Part shown: one piece after another, positions 37,818 through 45,509 of the stretch | Position numbering within the stretch: the stretch's first letter is position 1 | Layout: each line of letters opens with the position of its first letter | Source: Phaeodactylibacter xiamenensis | GTDB taxonomy: Bacteria > Bacteroidota > Bacteroidia > Chitinophagales > Saprospiraceae | NCBI RefSeq assembly: GCF_000759025.1 | Contig: NZ_JPOS01000081.1 | Coordinates: 62,001 to 126,000, forward strand | DNA length: 64,000 nucleotides | Direction of reading: 5' to 3' | Notes under the pieces: generated by a model | Told to the model about the DNA's origin: nothing | Databases searched by the model: none | What the model saw: only the letters and a program-made list of their open reading frames with translations | Position numbers and translations under genes: made by a program

Positions 37818-38609
37818 ATGAACCAATTATTTGATTTGACAGGAAAGGTTGCTCTGATTACCGGTGGCACCCATGGGCTCGGCATGGCGATGGCTATGGG
37901 GCTGGGTAAAGCGGGGGCTACATTGGTGATCAACGGGCATTCTTCTCAGGAAAAGATTGACAAAGCCCTGGAAGCTTACCGGGCGGAGGGCATCACTGCG
38001 CACGGGTATCTGTTTGATGTGACACAGGAGGCAGCAGTAATTGACAACGTTGCCCGCATCGAATCTGAGGTAGGGCCTATTGATATTCTCGTCAATAATG
38101 CGGGGATCATCAAGCGCATTCCGCTCGTTGAGATGAGCGTGGAGGAATGGGATCAGGTCATTCGTACCGATCTAACGGGCGTGTTTATCATGTCCAAGCA
38201 CGTCGTGAAAGGCATGATGGAGCGCGGTTCGGGCAAGATCATCAACATCTGCTCCATGATGAGCGAGCTGGGTCGCAACACCGTAGGGGCCTACGCGGCA
38301 GCCAAAGGCGGCCTGAAAATGCTCACGCAAAATATGGCGACCGAATGGGCAAAGCACAACATTCAGGTTAATGGCATCGGGCCGGGCTACTTTGCGACCA
38401 GCCAAACGGCACCCATCCGGGTAGACGGGCATCCGTTCAATGATTTTATTATACAGCGTACGCCTGCGGGCCGCTGGGGTGATCCGGAAGACCTGGCCGG
38501 TACTGCCGTTTTTCTCGCAGCCCCGGCCAGTGATTTTATCAACGGACAGGTGATTTACGTAGATGGCGGCATTTTGGCGACCATCGGGCGGCCCGCTAAC
38601 GAGGCTTAG
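37818..38609 (+). CDS. kduD: 2-dehydro-3-deoxy-D-gluconate 5-dehydrogenase (SDR family)
   Basis: This NAD(H)-dependent short-chain dehydrogenase reduces 2,5-diketo-3-deoxygluconate to 2-keto-3-deoxygluconate, the step after KduI. The 263-residue protein has the cofactor motif TGGTHGLG (15-22), NNAG (93-96) and the catalytic Ser146, Tyr159 and Lys163 (YAAAK). WGDPEDLAG and YVDGG near the C-terminus are typical of KduD. It lies six bases after kduI and ends tail-to-tail with the GH10 gene, twelve bases apart, with no clear terminator between. Confidence 0.95.
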   Translation: MNQLFDLTGKVALITGGTHGLGMAMAMGLGKAGATLVINGHSSQEKIDKALEAYRAEGITAHGYLFDVTQEAAVIDNVARIESEVGPIDILVNNAGIIKRIPLVEMSVEEWDQVIRTDLTGVFIMSKHVVKGMMERGSGKIINICSMMSELGRNTVGAYAAAKGGLKMLTQNMATEWAKHNIQVNGIGPGYFATSQTAPIRVDGHPFNDFIIQRTPAGRWGDPEDLAGTAVFLAAPASDFINGQVIYVDGGILATIGRPANEA

Positions 38610-38621
38610 CCAGTAGTGGGT

Positions 38622-40142
38622 TTAAAGGACAGTTTTAAAGACCAATCGGGTATCCGGCGCAGCTTCATCCACTGCAAAAGGGTGCCCGATTTTCGTTTGG
38701 GCGGGTTGAGATTCCAACTGAGCCAGGTAGCTGCCGCAGAAGCCCCGGAAAGTGACCTGCCCTTTTTCGTCGGTAGTTGCTGTGGTCCGGGTTGTCCAGT
38801 CCTCGTGTATGCGTTGGCGGACTTTTTCATAAAGCGGCTTCAGGGTATGCCCGGAACCCGAACCAGGCTGAAAACTGACAGCCATGCCCATAAACCCCCA
38901 AAAGTAAAAGGACTCCACTGCGGGGTGCCCGAATGCTACCGTCAGATAGTCCATGACATACTGGTCACGTAGGGATTCCGCTTCTTCTTCCGTTAGGTTT
39001 TCCTGCGTTTTTGTTTCGCCCAGCGACCGCCATTCCTCAGAAGACAGGATTTTTTCTTCCTGTCCGCCGGGCATCAGGCTTTTAGTGTGGGCCCAAAACT
39101 CTGTTATGCTAAGGGGCAGCCCGGCAGCCGCCATTTGATCGTACAGCTCGGTCTGCTCCGATGGGTTCAGCCAGCCGGTATGGCTTTGGAGGCCTAGGGT
39201 GTTGGGCGGGTAGCCGGCATTCTGCAGCCGTTCCACGAGTTCGAGATAGCGTTTGCGTTGGCGCTGAGTAGTAACGCCCTCTCCATTCTGATCCACTAGA
39301 CCGGGTTTGTTGACCACTCCTATGCCATAGTCATTGATAACGAACTTCGCTCCGGGCGATTCTTCCCGGCCCCAGCGGATCACTTTGGAAATGTAATCTA
39401 CCAGGTTGTCCATACTTTCGGTATAGGGCCAGGTCCGGTTGGGCAGGTTCTTCGGGGCAGGTTCCCAAAGGGCTTCATTGACGGCATCCCATAGTTTTAC
39501 CTTACCATCGTAGCGGGCGGTCAGGTTGCGCACCCGCACCTCCACGAACTTCATAAAAGTTTCGTAGTCATACTTCTTTGCCCAATCCGGCACGGCTTTC
39601 GGAATAGACCAAAACAAGGGATGCCCTTTGGCGGTCAGCCCATTGGCATTGGCCCAATTGACCGATTCTTCAAAACTTTCCAGTTTCAGGTCGCCCTGAA
39701 AGTCCATCGTTTTGGTGCCATAGGTTCGGGGGCGCTCCGTCCAGTAGACGGTGGTGTTCAGGCTGTTGAAGACGTCTTTAAAGCGTTTTCGGTAGTATTC
39801 CAGCCGGGTTTCCTGACTCTGTCCGGCCCGGAACATATTGCTCATGCCCCAGTTGTTGTCGCCAAACAGAAACTGATGCTGCAGCTGCACGATGTCGACC
39901 TCCCGGTTGGGAAGGGGCTGGCCCCAGCGGTCGAGGAAGGTAAGGGTGACCGGGCGTTTGCGAATTTGGTCGATGTTGGTTCGCGCCCGTACCAGCGCAC
40001 TTTTGGAAGGGTGTTGGAAAAAGGCTGGCCCGTATTCCTCACGATGGTTGGATGCCATAGCAGGCAGAGGGGCTCCCAGTGTGGCAGCCCCAAGCCCGAT
40101 ACGGGATAATCGTCTGACAAAAGATCGGCGGTTCAGTGGCAT
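38622..40142 (-). CDS. GH10 endo-beta-1,4-xylanase with Tat signal
   Basis: This retaining endo-xylanase should cut xylan backbones. The 506-residue protein has a twin-arginine type signal (NRRSFVRRLSRIGLG, cleavage near residue 30). A short beta domain (about 60-95, LTFLDRWGQPLPNREVDI) precedes the GH10 barrel. The acid/base is Glu223 in DAVNEALWEP and the nucleophile Glu348 in LSITEFW. A C-terminal extension (about 455-506) looks like a small beta domain. It lies five bases downstream of a broken GH42 gene, so both were one transcript. Nearby xylA/xylB and GH3 support xylan as target. Confidence 0.94.
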   Translation of the reverse strand: MPLNRRSFVRRLSRIGLGAATLGAPLPAMASNHREEYGPAFFQHPSKSALVRARTNIDQIRKRPVTLTFLDRWGQPLPNREVDIVQLQHQFLFGDNNWGMSNMFRAGQSQETRLEYYRKRFKDVFNSLNTTVYWTERPRTYGTKTMDFQGDLKLESFEESVNWANANGLTAKGHPLFWSIPKAVPDWAKKYDYETFMKFVEVRVRNLTARYDGKVKLWDAVNEALWEPAPKNLPNRTWPYTESMDNLVDYISKVIRWGREESPGAKFVINDYGIGVVNKPGLVDQNGEGVTTQRQRKRYLELVERLQNAGYPPNTLGLQSHTGWLNPSEQTELYDQMAAAGLPLSITEFWAHTKSLMPGGQEEKILSSEEWRSLGETKTQENLTEEEAESLRDQYVMDYLTVAFGHPAVESFYFWGFMGMAVSFQPGSGSGHTLKPLYEKVRQRIHEDWTTRTTATTDEKGQVTFRGFCGSYLAQLESQPAQTKIGHPFAVDEAAPDTRLVFKTVL

Positions 40143-40147
40143 AAGGA

Positions 40148-41777
40148 TTATTTTCTTTGCAAGACTCTGACCTCATAGGGCGCCAGTTCCTGTTCTGCGC
40201 TGTAGGGTTTGCCGGTCAGAATGTCGGTGTACTTTCCTTTGGGCAGTTCTATAGTTTTGGGCTCAGCAGTGATATTATCGAGAATAAAACCTTCCTGCTT
40301 AATACCTTTTCTGTGCACAACGAGCGGGCCAGCATCTCCTTCGACCAGGGGCTCAATACTTTGTTCTTTAGCATAGTGGCGCAGTAATGGCCCCAAGTGT
40401 CCACGGCCGGGGTCGGTGCCCAACAGCACCACCTTACCCTTGCCCACTGTGTTTTCCATGATGGCCGCTTTCTCAGCGTGCATACCATTGATATAGGCAG
40501 CAATGACCCGGCCATCTTTTGAAGACAAGGCTTCAGACCAAAGCCCGGCCTGCCCTTCCGGTAAGTCCAGAGGACCGTTGTATGTCATTTTCAGGGGAAT
40601 CTCTGCGGGGCGAAGCTTGGTACCCACCGGTATGCGGCTATCGACTGCAATGCCAGACCATTCTGCAATGTCAACCATGGCATGGTCGGTGAAGGAAGTC
40701 CAGTATTCCGTCCGGTAGCCGGTCATGGGCCCGAGGATAAGCGTACCGCCATTTTCCACCCAGGTTTTGAGGTGGGCGCGATGGTCATCGGAAATCATAG
40801 GCAGCAGCGGAAGGTAGAGTAATTTATACCCTTTAAGGTCGGCGCCGGGCATAAGTACGTCCCGGTGTAAGTGTTGATCCTGCAGGGCGAGGTAAAAACG
40901 GTAGGTCCAGTCAGTATAATAGCGGATGTCATTGGCGTACTGCTCTATACGCAGGCCCATATCCGCTTCGTGGTCATAGAAAATACCGATTTTTGCCGGG
41001 GTGACGGGGGCATGGAGCAGGAAATCGCTGCTTTTTTGCAGGTCAGCCCCCAGTTGCTTCAAATCATCATAATTGGCAACCGGCTTGCCCCAGGCATTGA
41101 GGATGGAGCCATGCGGCATTTCCTGCCCGGCCCGGTGCTGCCGCCAAAGCCAGAAGATGGCGCCCTGTCCACCGAGGGCATAGTTCATCCACAGGGCAGT
41201 ATGCATACTGCCATCGGGCTGGTGGAGGAACCAGGTATTTCCTTTGGCGCCACCACCGGAGTTGTTGGGGGCGGTTTCAAAGAGCCAGTGCATCCCTTTT
41301 TAAAATCCCCGCATACGGTCGTAGTTGCTCAGTACCCGGTCGTATGCCTCGAAACTATGGTAATTGTTGACTGCCATGAAATCAAGGTCTTCAAACAGGT
41401 CTTCGTAGTTGGTGGCCTGCCCGGGCATGGAGTCATGCGTGATAGGCCGGTCAGAGTACTGACGGATCGCTGCCAGTTGTATCGCCTGAAAGTTGACTAC
41501 GGACTCGCTTTGGAAGCGCTTCCATGTCATATTCCCCTTCCCTGGGCTCCATTTTGGACCAGGAGAATTCGGCCATTCGGACTACGTTCATGAAAAGCTC
41601 CTTCATGTGTTGTATGTCCTCGGAGACACGTTCCCGGGGCCATGTTTCCGGGTAGTAGGAAGCGCCGTAGTAAATTTTATCTGCAGGAATGGCCTGATCA
41701 TCAGTTTCCTGACCACACAGCAATAAGGGTAGCCCGGCAAAAAGCAGGCTTAGCAGGAGTGAATTGAATTTGAGCAT
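40148..41777 (-). pseudogene. GH42 beta-galactosidase, broken by deletion, frameshift and an in-frame stop
   Basis: The N-terminus has a signal peptide and the GH42 start YYGASYYPETWPRE, then SKMEPREGEYD. At about 41515-41530 the reading frame changes and the sequence jumps to RFQSESVVNFQAIQLAAIR. Compared with the intact-length GH42 at 58005 this skips about 160 codons, including the acid/base Glu region. The frame continues to RMRGF, where TAA (41300-41302) replaces a sense codon before FETAPNNSGGG, which holds the nucleophile Glu. The rest (to 40148) is in the same frame and intact. The gene cannot make an active enzyme. A perfect 14-bp palindrome TGGAAGCGCTTCCA (41511-41524) lies at the deletion junction. 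Confidence 0.88.
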
Positions 41778-41834
41778 TGGTAATTGTTCCTTTTCGCAAA
41801 GGAGGCATTTAGCTGTGCTCCGTAACCAGTAGAC

Positions 41835-42878
41835 TTAGCCGGATTTTCGGAGCCGGGTAGAGTCCCGGCAGATCAATTCCGTATCAAGCACCACTTTCTG
41901 GTGGATGTAGCTGCCGTTCTGGTCGGAATTGATTTCTTCAATCAGTTTTTGCACCGCCAGTTGCCCCATCGCTTTGCTCGGCTGCCGGATAGAGGTGACG
42001 GAAGGCTTCATGAATGCCGAGAAAGGCTCCTCAGAAAACCCGATCACGCCCAACTCTTCAGGCACTTTGAGGCCCAGTTCTTCAGCGCGGGCAATGGTAC
42101 TGATGGCGGTCAGGTTGTTGGCGGTAAAGATGGCATTAGGCGGGTTTTCCAGCGCGAGCAGTTCGTTAGCGATCCGGGTGCCCTCCTCAAAAGAAAGGTT
42201 AGAGCTGTATTTGACCCACTCGTCCTTTAAGGGAAGCCCTGCTTCTTTTACGGCCTGCTGAAAACCTCTTAAGCGGTCGGCATACATGAGCTGTTTGGTC
42301 GGGCCCGACAAATAGGCAATTTTGGTATATCCCTGGTCGATGAGGTGCTGTGTCCCCTCGAATGAGCCCCGGTAGTCATCAACAACAATTTTGGTGATGC
42401 CTTTCAAAGCATTCGTCACCCGGTCTACCAAAACCACTTTAATGCCCTGTTCCATGGCTTTTTCAAAATGCTCAAAGGACTCGGTTTCCAGTGACAGGGT
42501 CGCTACGATGCCGGCTACCCGGCTGGCAATGAGCGTATCCATATAGGTTTTCTCCCGTTCGTAGGAGTTATTGGTTTGGCACACGATGACGGAATAGCCC
42601 ATTTCGAATGCAGTCTCTTCTATATTGTGCACCAGGGACGAGAGGAACTCCCGGTTGAGCTGGGGCACAATCACGCCAATCACCTTGGTCTGATTAGTGG
42701 AGAGGCTGGTGGCCAGGGCATTTTTTTGAAAACCAAGCCTCAAGGCTACAGCCCTTACTTTGGCTTTGGTCTTGGGGCTGATCCGGGCATCATCATTAAG
42801 GGCACGGGAAACAGTAGATATCGAAACACCGGCGGCCTCAGCCACATCGTAGATGTTTATTCTGCTTTTTTTCTTCAT
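41835..42878 (-). CDS. LacI-family transcriptional regulator (copy 1)
   Basis: This is a DNA-binding repressor of 347 residues. The helix-turn-helix is at the N-terminus (INIYDVAEAAGVSISTVSRA), followed by the LacI hinge region and a periplasmic-binding-protein-like sugar sensor (IGVIVPQLNREFLSSLVHNI to the end). The ATG at 42878 starts directly at the KKKSR basic run; longer starts add non-homologous sequence. It is a close paralogue of the next LacI upstream, with the same length and long identical stretches such as FEKAMEQGIKVVLVDRV. A CAAGCGCTTG palindrome, the classic LacI-type half-site arrangement, sits about 135 bases upstream. It is 57 bases upstream of the broken GH42 and could be co-transcribed with GH42-GH10. 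Confidence 0.93.
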   Translation of the reverse strand: MKKKSRINIYDVAEAAGVSISTVSRALNDDARISPKTKAKVRAVALRLGFQKNALATSLSTNQTKVIGVIVPQLNREFLSSLVHNIEETAFEMGYSVIVCQTNNSYEREKTYMDTLIASRVAGIVATLSLETESFEHFEKAMEQGIKVVLVDRVTNALKGITKIVVDDYRGSFEGTQHLIDQGYTKIAYLSGPTKQLMYADRLRGFQQAVKEAGLPLKDEWVKYSSNLSFEEGTRIANELLALENPPNAIFTANNLTAISTIARAEELGLKVPEELGVIGFSEEPFSAFMKPSVTSIRQPSKAMGQLAVQKLIEEINSDQNGSYIHQKVVLDTELICRDSTRLRKSG

Positions 42879-43012
42879 TTTACCGTTTGTTAGAACGTGT
42901 GCCCAATTGGTCAAAACCATGAATTCCGGGCGGCCTTTAGTTCAACGATTCTTTGAACGTGCTTCTGTAAGTATGGTTCCGCAAAATTAATTGATTTTAT
43001 TTAATGAATCTA

Positions 43013-43022
43013 CAAGCGCTTG
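43013..43022. promoter_or_regulatory. LacI-type operator O1 (CAAGCGCTTG)
   Basis: This perfect palindrome with context TACAAGCGCTTGCA lies between the two lacI genes, upstream of copy 1. It is one of three identical 10-bp cores in 1.4 kb. The AAGCGCTT centre fits the general LacI/GalR operator style. Autoregulation is inferred. Confidence 0.7.
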
Positions 43023-43049
43023 CATGGCAGCATTTGGCAAGCAGCGCAA

Positions 43050-44093
43050 TTATCTTTTGCACAGGCGGTTGGTGGATTCCCGGGGGATGAGTTCGGTGTC
43101 CAGGATTATTTTCTGGTGGATGTAGCTTTCACCGGGGTCGGCATTGATTTCTTCGACTAGTTTTTGCACCGCCAGTTTTCCCATTTCCGTACTGGGTTGC
43201 CGTATAGAAGTTACGGAGGGCTGCATAAAGGCAGAAAAAGGCTCCTCTGAGAAACCGATCACCCCGAGATCTTCGGGCACCCTGATGCCGATCTGACGCG
43301 CATAGGCGATCGTGCTAATCGCAGCCAGGTTGTTGGCCGTGAATATTGCATTGGGCTTGTCCTTACGGCTAAGGATTTTTTTGGCGATCCGGGTCCCTTC
43401 TTCATAAGAGAGGTCATCAGAGTATTCTATCCATTCGGGGTTCAGCGGGAGGCCAGCGACTTTCAGTGCTTGTTCAAAACCCCTCAGGCGATCGGCGTAG
43501 AGCAATTGCTTGGTTGGGCCTGAGACGTAGGCTATTTTGTCATACCCCTGCCCGATAATGTGCTGTGTGCCTTCGAAGGCCGTTTGGTAGTCATCGATGA
43601 CAATCTTGGTCGTCGATTTAATTTTTGGTGAAACCCGGTCTACCAGCACCACTTTGATGCCTTGCTCCTTGGCTTTTTCAAAGTGCTCATAGGAGTCGGT
43701 TTCGAGGGAGAGCGTGGCGATAATGCCGGCGACCCGGCTTGCGATGAGGGTATCCATATAGGTTTTCTCCCGTTCATGGGAGTTATTGGTCTGGCAAATG
43801 ATCACCGAGTACCCCATGGCAAAAGCCGTATCCTCAAGGGTGTGTACGAGAGAGGAAAGAAAGCCGCGGTTCAGTTCCGAAACCAGAACGCCAATCACTT
43901 TGGACTGATTGGTCGACAAACTGGTTGCAATCGCATTTTTCTGAAAGCCAAGCCTCCTGGCTGCAGCTTTTACCTTGACTTTTGTTTTGGCACTGATACG
44001 GGCATCGTCGTTCAGGGCGCGGGACACAGTAGAGATAGAAAAACCGGCCTCTTCTGCGACATCATAAATATTTACCCTGGTTTTCTTTTTCAT
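43050..44093 (-). CDS. LacI-family transcriptional regulator (copy 2)
   Basis: This second LacI-type repressor also has 347 residues, with helix-turn-helix VNIYDVAEEAGFSISTVSRA and a ligand-binding domain beginning IGVLVSELNRGFLSSLVHTL. It is strongly similar to copy 1 across its length, so the pair arose by tandem duplication and has since diverged in the sensor part. Nearly identical DNA-recognition helices suggest both read the same operator, while different ligand pockets could respond to different sugars. An operator copy lies 149 bases upstream of its ATG, in the region shared with the divergent sigma-factor gene. Confidence 0.93.
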   Translation of the reverse strand: MKKKTRVNIYDVAEEAGFSISTVSRALNDDARISAKTKVKVKAAARRLGFQKNAIATSLSTNQSKVIGVLVSELNRGFLSSLVHTLEDTAFAMGYSVIICQTNNSHEREKTYMDTLIASRVAGIIATLSLETDSYEHFEKAKEQGIKVVLVDRVSPKIKSTTKIVIDDYQTAFEGTQHIIGQGYDKIAYVSGPTKQLLYADRLRGFEQALKVAGLPLNPEWIEYSDDLSYEEGTRIAKKILSRKDKPNAIFTANNLAAISTIAYARQIGIRVPEDLGVIGFSEEPFSAFMQPSVTSIRQPSTEMGKLAVQKLVEEINADPGESYIHQKIILDTELIPRESTNRLCKR

Positions 44094-44241
44094 CGGGCTG
44101 CTGATTTGAGCGTGAAGCTGCTTCGCCGAAATCAGGGATGCCCAATCATAATTCCGGCGAGGCCTCGGTTAAAAAATACCTTTCTTTTTTAACGGTAAAC
44201 TATGGATTTGCAAAAATAGAGCAATTTTGTTGATAATTTAT

Positions 44242-44251
44242 CAAGCGCTTG
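44242..44251. promoter_or_regulatory. LacI-type operator O2 (CAAGCGCTTG)
   Basis: This is the second perfect copy, in context TATCAAGCGCTTGCGC. It lies nearer the lacI copy 2 start and could mediate its autoregulation. Confidence 0.7.
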
Positions 44252-44368
44252 CGCCAGTGCGCACTGCAAAAGTAGAAACGATGATTTATATCTTATTTTA
44301 TTGGATTTATCGACCGAAAAACCAAAGTTATAATTGTTCAAAGATTTTTCAACAAATAAAAAGTTGTA

Positions 44369-44378
44369 CAAGCGCTTG
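44369..44378. promoter_or_regulatory. LacI-type operator O3 (CAAGCGCTTG) overlapping the sigma-factor promoter
   Basis: This is the third perfect copy, in context TGTACAAGCGCTTGCATA, extended on both sides as in O1. Its last three bases are the TTG that would serve as the -33 element of the sigma-factor promoter, so bound repressor should block RNA polymerase. Confidence 0.72.
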
Positions 44379-44406
44379 CATAAGTAAAAGCAGATTGCTA
44401 GATTTA
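44376..44406 (+). promoter_or_regulatory. Candidate Bacteroidota promoter of the sigma-factor gene
   Basis: TTG (44376-44378), a 20-base spacer and TAGATTTA (44399-44406, seven of the eight positions of TAnnTTTG counting the free ones) match the known Bacteroidota housekeeping promoter layout. The start codon lies about 67 bases beyond. The -33 part is embedded in operator O3. Confidence 0.5.
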
Positions 44407-44473
44407 CGTCATCATTCGGCTAATACCCGATCGTGTGAAACCAAATTCGATAGTTCAAGACCAATACCGAATT

Positions 44474-45070
44474 ATGGAAAACCAGAACCCGTCCAACGTC
44501 CATCAAAAAAACTGGCAAGCCTATTTGAATGGCAATGATCAGGCCTTCGAGAATTTATATATGGCTTTTGCCGATCGTTTGTACATCTATGGTTCCAATC
44601 TCACCATAGACAAAGCATTGGTGGAAGATGCCATTCAGGAAATCTTCTGCAAATTGTACCAGAGAGACAAAGACCTGATCGAGGTCAAAAATATCCGGAG
44701 TTATTTGTTTGTAGCGCTGCGCAATCATATCCGGAAAAGCCTGAGCACGGACCGCAACCACGAGGAACACCAAAAGCGGTATCAGGCTATGCAGCCGCTG
44801 AGCGAAGAGGTGCCGACGCCCTCGATGGGTTGCGAGGGGCAACCGCTACAGGCGCATGTACGCCGGGCTATTGATGATCTGCCTCCGCGTCAAAAAGAGG
44901 TGCTTTGCCTCCGCTTCTTCGAAGGCTTCGATTACTACGAGATTTCCGATATCATGAAAATCTCCTATCAGGTAGCCCGCAACTATGCTTCCCGTGGAAT
45001 GAAGCGCCTGAGGGCGGACTTGTTCACAGACCCAAAAGTGCAGTATAAAAGTGTAGTCATGGCGGTTTAA
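44474..45070 (+). CDS. ECF-type RNA polymerase sigma-70 factor
   Basis: This 198-residue alternative sigma factor has region 2 (AFENLYMAFADRLYIYG, then DAIQEIFCKLYQR) and region 4 (DLPPRQKEVLCLRFFEGFDY with helix-turn-helix EISDIMKISYQVARNYASR). In Bacteroidota such sigma factors sit with a FecR-type anti-sigma and a SusC/TonB receptor. Here a short FecR-like fragment and a susC follow. I chose the ATG at 44474; a GTG at 44435 in frame would add 13 residues without homology. Its promoter overlaps a LacI-type operator, so the local repressors probably gate the whole downstream PUL. Confidence 0.9.
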   Translation: MENQNPSNVHQKNWQAYLNGNDQAFENLYMAFADRLYIYGSNLTIDKALVEDAIQEIFCKLYQRDKDLIEVKNIRSYLFVALRNHIRKSLSTDRNHEEHQKRYQAMQPLSEEVPTPSMGCEGQPLQAHVRRAIDDLPPRQKEVLCLRFFEGFDYYEISDIMKISYQVARNYASRGMKRLRADLFTDPKVQYKSVVMAV

Positions 45071-45204
45071 AAAAGGGTTTTTCCTTAATAATTCCCCTTT
45101 TTGCCGGGAAAAAGCAACTTTATTTTGATTACAGTTGCTTTGCTTTCAAGAACCTTTGGTCGAGTTATCACAAATTATCCGGTTCTATCAGAACGAAAGG
45201 TAAC

Positions 45205-45456
45205 ATGACCAAAAAGCATTCCACACCGCTGACTGCTGAACAGTTGCTGAATGACGACCAGTTCGTCAGGACTGTTTTGGAAAGCCGTTCCTCAGTCGCA
45301 ACCTATCATCAAACCCATCTCCGGCAATTTGGAGATGTTGCAGATGTTGTTGAGGATGCCAGGAGCGCAATACTGAGCATGCAGCGACATTTCCAGGCAA
45401 AGTCACCTTCACAAAAAACATTAGCCACAATATTGGAAAAGATTCGGTCAAGCTGA
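45205..45456 (+). CDS. Small FecR-like N-terminal (anti-sigma) domain protein
   Basis: This 83-residue protein has no signal or membrane segment. The pattern LLNDDQFVRTVLESRSSVAT, a middle helix near VEDARSAILSMQ and the C-terminal ATILEKIRSS resemble the cytoplasmic N-terminal domain of FecR-type anti-sigma factors, which binds the sigma factor. The usual transmembrane helix and periplasmic domain are absent, and only 53 bases remain before susC. It has a reasonable Shine-Dalgarno (GAAAGG) and lies between sigma factor and susC, the FecR position. It could be a soluble mini anti-sigma or the stub left by a deletion. The assignment rests on pattern and position, so I hold it loosely. Confidence 0.6.
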   Translation: MTKKHSTPLTAEQLLNDDQFVRTVLESRSSVATYHQTHLRQFGDVADVVEDARSAILSMQRHFQAKSPSQKTLATILEKIRSS

Positions 45457-45509
45457 CCGCAATCATATTACGTGTTGAAACTTAATTCATTAACCTAACT
45501 GTCTAGCTT

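Larger units (their letters stand above)
44094..44473. promoter_or_regulatory. Divergent control region between lacI copy 2 and the sigma-factor gene
   Basis: These 380 AT-rich bases contain no gene. They carry two copies of the LacI-type palindrome (44242-44251 and 44369-44378, 127 bases apart centre to centre) and a Bacteroidota-like promoter for the sigma factor. Two operators roughly twelve helical turns apart could support looping by tetrameric or paired repressors, which is inference. Confidence 0.6.
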
